Assembly: GCF_963666145.1 (NCBI RefSeq)
Contig: NZ_OY762614.1
Span: 982,501-1,046,500, forward strand
Direction: 5' to 3'
Source: an uncultured Desulfobacter sp.
Lineage (GTDB): Bacteria; Desulfobacterota; Desulfobacteria; Desulfobacterales; Desulfobacteraceae
Length of the DNA: 64,000 nt
In this document: one piece after another, positions 17,541 to 24,308 of the stretch
Numbering within the stretch: the first letter of the stretch is position 1
How the letters are laid out: the number at the start of each line of letters is the position of its first letter
The notes under the pieces: model-generated
Told to the model about the DNA's origin: nothing
The model's database searches: none
Seen by the model: the letters and a program-made list of their open reading frames with translations, nothing else
Translations under genes and position numbers: made by a program

Positions 17541-17929
17541 TGGAGAAAGAAACCGGGCTTCAGTACTTTGAAACGGTTCTTCGGTATTTGTTCAGCACCA
17601 TGGATGATATATCTGCGGAAACAATCAAGGGAATCGCTGAAAAGGCCCTTTCCAAAAAAGAAGGAGAATATATTATGACTCTGGCAGAAAAACTTCGGCA
17701 GGAAGGGAAAATTGAAGGAAAACAGGAAGGTTTAAGGGATGCCATAGAACTGGGGATGACATTAAAGTTCCCAGACCATATGAACGAGGTTATGGAACAG
17801 GTTACAAACCTAAATGATCTTGAGGCGCTCAAGAAAATTAAGGAAGCCATAAAAACGGCCACTGATGTTTCTCAAATTCGGCTGCTGATAAACGAAATCC
17901 AGGGACGCTTTACCAATTTTTCGGCCTGA
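17519..17929 (+). pseudogene. C-terminal fragment of an Rpn/YhgA-type transposase-nuclease family protein
   Basis: The frame LLLEKETGLQYFETVLRYLF, then TMDDISAETIKGIAEKALSK and a charged MTLAEKLRQEGKIEGKQEG tail followed by helices, is the characteristic C-terminal half of Rpn-family (PD-(D/E)XK) recombination-promoting nucleases. The catalytic N-terminal domain is missing, replaced at about 17520-17540 by the reverse-transcriptase fragment. An open frame extends upstream into that fragment but is artefactual. Confidence 0.75.
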
Positions 17930-18011
17930 GATGTATTTCAGAAAGAACCTTTAATTTTTTGGGTCAGGTGAGGGGTGTGTTGTGGAGGTCACTTTCCAAA
18001 AGAAAAGGGAT

Positions 18012-18149
18012 TTAAGAATTGGCGTTCCCACAGTAGTTTTTTTCTATTTCTGATAATTGAGCTTTTTCACAGACCTGCTCCCAATATTGCCGTATAATCA
18101 CCTCATTATGCTCACAAATAGATAGAGCCTCTTCTTCAGACAATCGCAG
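18012..18149 (-). pseudogene. truncated 3' end of an unidentified gene
   Basis: On the minus strand an open stretch (LRLSEEEALSICEHNEVIIR, then QYWEQVCEKAQLSEIEKN) ends at a TAA at 18012. It is cut at its 5' side by the MITE-like element at 18157. The composition looks like real protein, but I cannot assign the family. No start codon or ribosome-binding site remains. Confidence 0.45.
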
Positions 18150-18156
18150 TGCGATC

Positions 18157-18290
18157 CGGGGTCGAGCCATGCTAATTACCCTATATCACTGATTTTGAGC
18201 CCGAAAAAAGCGACATAGCCTTGGGGAATACATATCAATGGGAAGTATTTCCTTAAACTTAAATGGCTTAGTATGGCCCGACCCTCCGAT
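18157..18290. repeat. MITE-like element, copy 2
   Basis: From CGGGGTCGAGCCATGCTAAT to TTAGTATGGCCCGACCCTCC; the ends are inverted repeats of about 20 bp with few mismatches. The interior matches copy 1 (16800-16932) almost throughout. The two copies are in direct orientation and flank the transposase graveyard. Confidence 0.82.
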
Positions 18291-18342
18291 ACAGCTCCGA
18301 TATCAGGAAGATAATCATTTGTCAGGGTAATTTTGATTTAAC

Positions 18343-18387
18343 CACCAAGTTCACGAAGACTTGCCTTCGTGTTCTTCGTGGTTTTTA
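18343..18387. repeat. CACGAAG palindromic repeat, copy B
   Basis: ACCACCAAGTTCACGAAG, a short loop, then CTTCGTGTTCTTCGTGG. It is preceded by TCAGGGTAATTTTGATTT, also found before copy C. It lies downstream of the GT41 fusion gene stop. Confidence 0.8.
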
Positions 18388-18460
18388 TATTCCCGGAACA
18401 GCTTACCTATTCTTTTTTATCCGGTTTTTCGAACTACAGCCGGGTTGCTAAACTTCAGTG

Positions 18461-20626
18461 TTAAACAGGAAGAAACTCCCGGCCTATATTTTTGATATCT
18501 TCATCATCCATAGGGGCTTTTGCTGCAACCACCCAAAGATCAAAGGCATCCGGCCGTCTGAGCCCGGCAGTTGCTTTAAATCCGTTGGCCTGCAGGGTGC
18601 CGACCAATACCTTTAAAGTGAATCCGCAATGGTGCGCCATAAAGGGTTTATCCCTTCCCGTAAACTGACGGTGGGAATAAACGATGTCAAAAGGGGTCAC
18701 CGGTCCGGCCGGGGATTGATATGCGATTTCCAAAAGCCTGTCTTCGAAAATCATTTGGGCGGCTGCCTGTAAATCCGGGCAGGTGATCACCGCATACCCT
18801 TCCGGCTTTAATACCCGAAGCATCTCTTTCAGTGCAAGTTCCACTTCATTGGGGTACAAATGCTCAATAACATGTGAAGAAAACACCGCATGAACGGATT
18901 CATCTTCAACGGCAGACATATCCAGCATACTGCCCCGTATATCAGGCTCATTGGCCGGATCAATGTCGAGGCGGACCTCCTTCCAGCCCGGACGTTTAAA
19001 TGCCTTGGGGATACTTGCACCGCTTTTGGGGTGGCCTGCACCGACATTTAAAACAATTTTTGTCCGGTTCTCATGCTGTTCGATGTCATTATACAAAGAG
19101 ATCATACTGTTCTCCAGGGTGTGGGCAAATGATTTTACGTTGCACAAAGAAGAAGCTTGCATCCGCTGGCGCAGGGTTGTCCGCAGCATATTCAACTGCT
19201 CAGAATCTTCGGCCAGTTCTACGGCAATCCGGATATAATCTTTGTCATCTCTTCCTGACAGATTTTTAAGCCCTATAGCAGATAAAAGGGCATGGGTCTG
19301 ACGGCTGACAACCCGGTCTTTGGGAAGCGTAATCACCGGAACGCCCATCCACAAGGCTTCACAACTGGTTAAGCAACCGGAAAAGGGAAAAGGATCAAGG
19401 CCGATGTCAATGTCGGCATATTCAGCGAGCACGTCAGCATGAAAAGACGGTCCCCGCAATTCAATACGGTGGTCCTCAATTCCTCGGCGGATAAAATGAT
19501 TTCGGACGGACTGCCTGAAATCTGGATCATTGAATGTGCGCCATTTGAGAACTAATCTGGATTGAGGTATCCTGCTTAAAATTTTTGCCCATAAATCAAA
19601 TACAGCGGTATTCAACTTTGCGGTGTTGTTAAAACTGCCAAAGGTAACATAACCATTTTTCAGGCTGGGAAGAGGTGCAACTTCTGGTGCAAAGGGCACG
19701 GGTTGATAGCAGATTCGCCCTGACGGCAGGTGGATTATTTTTTCAATAAAACAATCCTGTGCGCCGGACGGAGCGTGCCATCTGTCAAGCAGTACGGCGT
19801 CCATACAGGAAAGACCTGTGGTGGCAAAATAGCCCAGCCAGGAGACCTGAACCGGAGCAGGCCGATGGGCAAACAGCGCAAGCCTGGAACCGGCAGTATG
19901 GCCTGAAAGATCCACCAGTACATCAATCCTGTCCTCTCGGATCAGATTGGCGGCTTTTAAATCATCCATGGAAGTAATATCGCGGAATGTGCAATGGGTT
20001 CTGACCGAATGGGTTACCCAGTCATCCACCTTACCGGCATTGTATGCAAACACGTTTACCCGTTCAGGATTATGGGTCTCAATGACCGGTTTCAAAAATA
20101 ACCCCACCGTATGCTGACAAAAGTCGAAGGAAACATATCCGATGCGCAGGGGCCGGTTTTTAAGCGGAATAATTGTGGGGCGGGCAAATGGACCGCCAAC
20201 TTTTGAAACGATCCAATCACCCCACTCCCGGGCAGCCTGAAACCGATCCAGGTCCGGTATATTCGGATCGTACTCCTGGCTGATTAGAAAATTCCTGCGT
20301 ATGATGGGGAGATGCGGATATTGAGAAACAAGGGATGAACAAATTTCCATGGCTTTGTCATGGTCGGCCTTATCCCTTGCCAGATTGGCGAGGTTATTCA
20401 ATACTCTGGAGTCTTCGGAATTTTCATGCAATATTCGCTCATAGCATTCCCGTGCCGAAGATAAAAATCCGAAATTCTGAAATAACGTTCCGACATCAAG
20501 GCAGATATTGAGGTCATTGCCGTGGGCCTCAAGAATTTGTCTGCACAGCGCGGTCATTTCCTGGAAATTGCCTGTGGAAGCCTTATGCCTGGCCTCATTC
20601 ATTTTTGAAATCAAAGTATCGTTCAT
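18461..20626 (-). CDS. TPR-GT41 (SPINDLY/O-GlcNAc transferase-like) glycosyltransferase fused to a methyltransferase
   Basis: 721 residues in three parts. About 1-135 are TPR-like helical repeats (ECYERILHENSEDSRVLNNL). About 155-515 are a GT41 catalytic domain (LRIGYVSFDFCQHTVGLFL, VSWLGYFATTGLSCMDAVLL, GYVTFGSFNNTAKLN, PFSGCLTSCEALWMGVPVIT). About 535-690 are a class I SAM methyltransferase (VLNVGAGHPKSG, VFSSHVIEHLYPNEVE). GT41 enzymes O-glycosylate Ser/Thr of proteins. The methyltransferase half could methylate the added sugar. The gene lies between two RTX genes whose products are rich in Ser/Thr, which makes them candidate targets (inference). Bracketed by palindromic repeats B and C. 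Confidence 0.87.
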   Translation of the reverse strand: MNDTLISKMNEARHKASTGNFQEMTALCRQILEAHGNDLNICLDVGTLFQNFGFLSSARECYERILHENSEDSRVLNNLANLARDKADHDKAMEICSSLVSQYPHLPIIRRNFLISQEYDPNIPDLDRFQAAREWGDWIVSKVGGPFARPTIIPLKNRPLRIGYVSFDFCQHTVGLFLKPVIETHNPERVNVFAYNAGKVDDWVTHSVRTHCTFRDITSMDDLKAANLIREDRIDVLVDLSGHTAGSRLALFAHRPAPVQVSWLGYFATTGLSCMDAVLLDRWHAPSGAQDCFIEKIIHLPSGRICYQPVPFAPEVAPLPSLKNGYVTFGSFNNTAKLNTAVFDLWAKILSRIPQSRLVLKWRTFNDPDFRQSVRNHFIRRGIEDHRIELRGPSFHADVLAEYADIDIGLDPFPFSGCLTSCEALWMGVPVITLPKDRVVSRQTHALLSAIGLKNLSGRDDKDYIRIAVELAEDSEQLNMLRTTLRQRMQASSLCNVKSFAHTLENSMISLYNDIEQHENRTKIVLNVGAGHPKSGASIPKAFKRPGWKEVRLDIDPANEPDIRGSMLDMSAVEDESVHAVFSSHVIEHLYPNEVELALKEMLRVLKPEGYAVITCPDLQAAAQMIFEDRLLEIAYQSPAGPVTPFDIVYSHRQFTGRDKPFMAHHCGFTLKVLVGTLQANGFKATAGLRRPDAFDLWVVAAKAPMDDEDIKNIGREFLPV

Positions 20627-20777
20627 TGAATCCGGACCATTATCAATTTTTCCGATATAGATATCCCCGGTTAAAAATTCATTATATTGAATCGGGGTGT
20701 CATGGTTTTAAATTTTTTCATTATGATGAAAATAAATATGAAACTCAACTATGTTTTTACTCAGGGTGATTTTGATT

Positions 20778-20836
20778 TTACCACGAAGTTCACGAAGCTC
20801 ACGAAGAATGGTCTTCGTGAACTTCGTGGTTTTTAT
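20778..20836. repeat. CACGAAG palindromic repeat, copy C (AATGG loop)
   Basis: CCACGAAGTTCACGAAGCTC and ACGAAG, loop AATGGT, then CTTCGTGAACTTCGTGG. It is preceded by TCAGGGTGATTTTGATTT as copy B is. The loop matches the bases that follow the upstream arm at the start of the GxxExxY gene. Confidence 0.88.
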
Positions 20837-20851
20837 GGCTGCCATTAATTT

Positions 20852-22288
20852 TTATGAATAGATCAACAAATCTTGATTAGTGATCAGTCCGGATGCACTT
20901 GACAGCCCCGTAATATTCACCATTTCCACCAACGAGCCGCTTGAGGCTGTGCTAAAATCACTGTCAAAAAGAACAGCAGTGTCTGTGCCGTTGCTGATTA
21001 CCACAAATCCTTTGCCGGTGGCCCCTGCCCCTGCGGCCAGTGCCGTATCAACGGCATCGTAGAGCGTCGAATCAAAAGTGCTTCCAGTGAGTTGCACGGC
21101 ATACCCCTCCTGGTCAGTGCCGGCAGCCGTTGTGAGGTCAGTAAGTGTTGTTGCCTCATCCGTATTAAACGGCACACTGGTCAGGGCAACGGTTCCGGTC
21201 AATCCGCTATCCCCAAAAACGGCCTCGGAAAACTCCAGGGTGTCCTCACCGCTGATAAAATCGGCTGTCGTCAAAATATCTCCCAAACCCGGGGTGGTAC
21301 TGCCGTCAGTAAGGGCCGTAAACAAAAAGCGGTCGTTTCCGTCACCGCCGGTCAAAGTATCGGTTCCTTCGCCGCCTGCAATGATGTCATCGCCTGGGCC
21401 ACCCGTCAGGATGTCATCGCCCAGATTGCCGTTGAGGGTGTCAGCGCCTTCGTCCCCTGTAATGGTGTCTGCGCCGTTCCCCCCGCTCAGAACATCGTCT
21501 CCGGTGCCGCCGTCAATGATGTCGTCTCCGGATTCGCCGTTAATCGTGTCATTGCCGGTGCTGCCGCTGAGGGTATCATTCCCGCCGCCGCCGTTGATGG
21601 TATCATTTCCCTCTTTGCCGTCAATGGTGTCGTCTCCCGTACTGCCCGTGATGATATCGGCAAGGGCACACCCCTCGGTTGTGTTGGTAGATCCGGACTC
21701 AACAGTTATATTTGGGGAGCTTCTACGGTTTTCATCTTGTCCGTATAGGTAGTAATGCTCGAAAGGGATAATAAAACTGGCAGCTACATCGGGATAGAGT
21801 TGAAGATAAAAGCTTGTGTCAAACGCTTCCGATGGATTTCTTCCCTCGACGGCCCCGTTGAGTATAAAATGCAAATATGCCGGAATATCACTTGCGGCCA
21901 CATCAGCGTACAGGTTCAGATAATAGCTTTCGTCGAATGCTTCTATGGCGATTCTGCCCTCGGCGGCGCCATACAGCATAAAATGCTCAAGCGCGTTCAT
22001 ATCACTTAAGGCCACATCAAAATTCTGGGTCAGATAAAAGGAGGTGTTGAAAAAGCAGCTGGGATTTCGCAGCTCAAAAAAGCCATTGGTTTGATAGTGA
22101 TCCAGGGGATTGAAGCCTGCATCTGCGACATCTGAATTTTTGTACAAGTAATAATATGTGTTGAAAACAAGGTTGGGATTATAGTTCATCTGCCAGCCGA
22201 TGGTATTATAATGTTCCAGTGCTGAGATGCCGCTGGATGCCACTGCCGGATAGTGACTTAGATAGTAGGATTCGTCGAAAAGCGTCAT
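20852..22288 (-). CDS. RTX calcium-binding protein with N-terminal YYL-DVA-HY-EGR repeats
   Basis: 478 residues, no signal peptide. About 1-190 hold five copies of the repeat of about 38 residues (FDESYYL.. HY..G.. EGR.P), some degenerate. Residues about 205-320 are a run of roughly a dozen RTX nonapeptides (GNDTINGGGGNDTLSG, GGTGDDVLSGGNGADTITG), the calcium-dependent folding unit of type I secretion substrates. The C-terminal domain (about 320-478) ends in a hydrophobic tail (LITNQDLLIYS) as in such substrates. Likely exported by the ABC/HlyD system at 24-31 kb. The same repeat occurs in the large RTX protein and the M10 protease nearby. Confidence 0.85.
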   Translation of the reverse strand: MTLFDESYYLSHYPAVASSGISALEHYNTIGWQMNYNPNLVFNTYYYLYKNSDVADAGFNPLDHYQTNGFFELRNPSCFFNTSFYLTQNFDVALSDMNALEHFMLYGAAEGRIAIEAFDESYYLNLYADVAASDIPAYLHFILNGAVEGRNPSEAFDTSFYLQLYPDVAASFIIPFEHYYLYGQDENRRSSPNITVESGSTNTTEGCALADIITGSTGDDTIDGKEGNDTINGGGGNDTLSGSTGNDTINGESGDDIIDGGTGDDVLSGGNGADTITGDEGADTLNGNLGDDILTGGPGDDIIAGGEGTDTLTGGDGNDRFLFTALTDGSTTPGLGDILTTADFISGEDTLEFSEAVFGDSGLTGTVALTSVPFNTDEATTLTDLTTAAGTDQEGYAVQLTGSTFDSTLYDAVDTALAAGAGATGKGFVVISNGTDTAVLFDSDFSTASSGSLVEMVNITGLSSASGLITNQDLLIYS

Positions 22289-22330
22289 GTGATTTAATTT
22301 TCTCCGTATTCGAAATTATTGTTTTAATTC

Positions 22331-22358
22331 ACCACGAAGGAGACGAAGTTCACGAAGG
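22331..22358. repeat. CACGAAG arm D (3' side of the GxxExxY gene)
   Basis: ACCACGAAGGAGACGAAG then TTCACGAAGG. It begins one base after the GxxExxY stop codon (minus-strand sense). Together with arm E it forms an inverted repeat around the gene. Confidence 0.88.
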
Positions 22359-22359
22359 G

Positions 22360-22731
22360 TTAGAGTACGAATCTTTTAATACCCTGTTTTAAAAGTTCGA
22401 TGTTAAAATTTATTAACAATCCTTTACTGATATTGGCTAATCTCATATACGTTAAGATTTGGGCTTTATGGATGCTTTTTATTTGTTCAACACTTTTTAA
22501 TTCGAGAAGAAGGCTGTCTTCTACCAATAAATCGACCCGGTATCCGCAATCAATGCGGACACTTTTGTAAAATACAGGAAGCGGGTGCTGCAGTTTGAAT
22601 GATATGTTATCTTTACTTAATTCATAAGCAAGGCATTGTTCATATGTAGACTCAAGTAAACCTGGACCAAGTTCCCTATGAACTTCAATGGCATGGCCGA
22701 TAACACGATTAGACAATTCATCAAACGCCAT
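22360..22731 (-). CDS. GxxExxY-family protein (nuclease-like)
   Basis: 123 residues, the usual full length for this family. It carries the name-giving motif GLLESTY (Gly24, Glu27, Tyr30) after VIGHAIEVHRELGP. It also has RVDLLVEDSLLLELK with Asp67, Glu77 and Lys79, a PD-(D/E)XK-like constellation, so nuclease activity is plausible but unproven. The start codon follows repeat arm E after 1 nt, and AAGGA inside that arm is at ideal ribosome-binding distance (8 nt). The stop codon is one base from arm D. Gene plus arms look like one cassette (22331-22759). Confidence 0.9.
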   Translation of the reverse strand: MAFDELSNRVIGHAIEVHRELGPGLLESTYEQCLAYELSKDNISFKLQHPLPVFYKSVRIDCGYRVDLLVEDSLLLELKSVEQIKSIHKAQILTYMRLANISKGLLINFNIELLKQGIKRFVL

Positions 22732-22760
22732 TCTTCGTGTCCTTCGTGATCTTCGTGGTG
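22732..22760. repeat. CACGAAG arm E (5' side of the GxxExxY gene)
   Basis: In minus-strand sense: ACCACGAAGATCACGAAGG then ACACGAAGA and directly ATGG of the gene. Inverted relative to arm D. It contributes the apparent Shine-Dalgarno sequence AAGGA. Confidence 0.88.
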
Positions 22761-22866
22761 AAATAATAATGCGAATATAATATCCTGACTACAGACCAGA
22801 TAGCAAGCAAAGAGTTCTTAAATTGCAGACTTTTGATTTCAATACGACGACAACGGTCTACTTTTC

Positions 22867-22895
22867 TTGACAAAAAAACACTCTCCAAGTATTTT
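22867..22895 (+). promoter_or_regulatory. sigma-70 promoter of the M10 protease gene
   Basis: TTGACA (22867-22872), 17-nt spacer, TATTTT (22890-22895); the start codon at 22931 follows a CAGGAG ribosome-binding site. Confidence 0.7.
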
Positions 22896-22930
22896 TATCA
22901 CATAAACAAACCTCAGGAGACTCTGACGAT

Positions 22931-23902
22931 ATGATAGACGGCCAAAGTTTTCAATATACACTAATGGGAGACGCGTGGGCCGGGGATTCACCGGTTATCA
23001 CCTGGAATTTTGCCGAAAATTCCCTTGTTGATGCAACCCTGGGCCTGAGTTATTCAGGTTACCCAACCTTTGAAGCGATCTTTGATTCAGAGCAAAAAGA
23101 ACTGATCAGAATGGCGTTCCAGGCCTGGGAGGATGTGGCGGATATTGACTTTGTAGAAACAGATGATGCAAGTTCCGTGGATATCAGGATCGGATGGGAT
23201 TCCATCGACGGCAGCAGCAATAATGGCGGTGCTACATTAGGACAGGCAACGGTATGGTCTGTCAATGACAATATAACCCGGGCTGCCGTCCAGATTGACC
23301 TTGCGGATTTTTCAACCGCAGATTTTTCAACCGCCAGCCCGGCCTCGGGAAAATGGTCTTTTCTCGGGACCGTGACCCATGAAGTGGGGCATACGCTTGG
23401 GCTGGATCACTCTGAATTCTCTTCAGCCCTGATGTATGCCCTGGCGTCGGATACTGTGACCCTGACATCCGACGATATTGATGCCATCGTGGCTGTATAT
23501 GGTCAATCCCAAGGACTTTCCGTTTCCCAAGACGCGGAGGATCTTCCCGACCTGGAAAAAGGTATTGATCCCACCTATTATCTGGATTCAAATCCGGATG
23601 TGGCGGCAGCCGGTCTGGATGCAGTTGAGCATTTCAATGCCTATGGTTGGCAGGAAGGCCGTAATCCAAACAGCTTTTTTGACATAACCTACTACCTTAC
23701 GGCTAACACCGATATCAGTGCCGCCGGTATCAATCCCCTGGCCCATTACCTTGAATTCGGATGGCTTGAGGGGCGTGATCCGTCAACGAATTTCAGCACC
23801 AATGACTACCTTATCGCCAATCCTGACGTACAACTGGCCGGTATAAATCCCCTGATCCATTACCTGACATTCGGCTTTTCAGAAGGGCGGCCCTTATCCT
23901 GA
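22931..23902 (+). CDS. matrixin-like M10 metalloprotease with C-terminal YYL-DVA-HY-EGR repeats
   Basis: 323 residues. The protease domain (about 20-195) has the zinc-binding consensus HEVGHTLGLDHS (residues 150-161) and a Met-turn SSALMYAL shortly after, both diagnostic of M10 metzincins. Residues about 215-323 hold three well-kept repeats (YYLDSNPDVAAAGLDAVEHF, GWQEGRNPNSFF). There is no signal peptide and, unlike serralysins, no RTX block, so the export route is uncertain. It has its own sigma-70 promoter. It probably processes or shares an anchoring surface with the two RTX proteins bearing the same repeat (inference). Confidence 0.87.
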   Translation: MIDGQSFQYTLMGDAWAGDSPVITWNFAENSLVDATLGLSYSGYPTFEAIFDSEQKELIRMAFQAWEDVADIDFVETDDASSVDIRIGWDSIDGSSNNGGATLGQATVWSVNDNITRAAVQIDLADFSTADFSTASPASGKWSFLGTVTHEVGHTLGLDHSEFSSALMYALASDTVTLTSDDIDAIVAVYGQSQGLSVSQDAEDLPDLEKGIDPTYYLDSNPDVAAAGLDAVEHFNAYGWQEGRNPNSFFDITYYLTANTDISAAGINPLAHYLEFGWLEGRDPSTNFSTNDYLIANPDVQLAGINPLIHYLTFGFSEGRPLS

Positions 23903-23927
23903 TTTCAATCATTTAGTATGGATAAAA

Positions 23928-23984
23928 ACCACGAAGGCCACGAAGATATTTTTTAAAAACCCTTCGTGAACTTCGTGGTAAAAA
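23928..23984. repeat. CACGAAG palindromic repeat, copy F
   Basis: AACCACGAAGGCCACGAAG, AT-rich loop of about 20 nt (TATTTTTTAAAAAC-like), then CCTTCGTGAACTTCGTGG. It follows the M10 protease stop by about 25 nt. Confidence 0.85.
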
Positions 23985-24020
23985 ATCACCGCCTGGAACA
24001 AATTCGCAGCGATTGAGTCC

Positions 24021-24048
24021 TTGACAGTCCATGAGAAATTGGTATTAT
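24021..24048 (+). promoter_or_regulatory. sigma-70 promoter of the type I secretion operon
   Basis: TTGACA (24021-24026), 16-nt spacer, TATTAT (24043-24048). It is followed at 24093 by the small membrane-protein gene and the three ABC genes. Confidence 0.75.
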
Positions 24049-24092
24049 ATCGTAAATCGCTAATTGCACACTTCCCCCTGAAAGGATTCTCT

Positions 24093-24287
24093 ATGAGCGC
24101 AGGTCCGTTGATTGCTATTAATGTTCTCTTGTTGTACACGATTTTGGGTCCGATGGTGTTGCTGGGCATTTACACCCTCTTTGATTTTCTCGGGGAACAG
24201 GCGCCCGCGATTTCCTATTCAGGCGGCAGCGTTTCCAAGGACCCTGCCCTCTGGACTCTGAAAGATCTGGACAGGCTGTTCCAATAA
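24093..24287 (+). CDS. small single-span membrane protein leading the secretion operon
   Basis: 64 residues from ATG 24093, which has a GAAAGGA ribosome-binding site 8 nt upstream; the same frame is open from 24021 but that position is the promoter -35. One strong transmembrane segment (IAINVLLLYTILGPMVLLGI), then a short polar tail with a terminal helix (WTLKDLDRLFQ). I recognise no family. It is the first gene of the type I secretion operon, 21 nt before the first ABC gene, so it may be an accessory subunit. Confidence 0.7.
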   Translation: MSAGPLIAINVLLLYTILGPMVLLGIYTLFDFLGEQAPAISYSGGSVSKDPALWTLKDLDRLFQ

Positions 24288-24308
24288 GCCCATGAGGGGC
24301 CTTCTGCC

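Noticed and set aside
21078..21752. Plus-strand open frames of about 220 codons opposite the second RTX gene
   Set aside because: They mirror the nonapeptide repeats of the real minus-strand gene and show low-complexity Pro/Ser/Val composition.
24021..24092. Longer form of the small membrane protein starting at TTG 24021
   Set aside because: TTGACA at that position fits a -35 element, and ATG 24093 has the proper ribosome-binding site.
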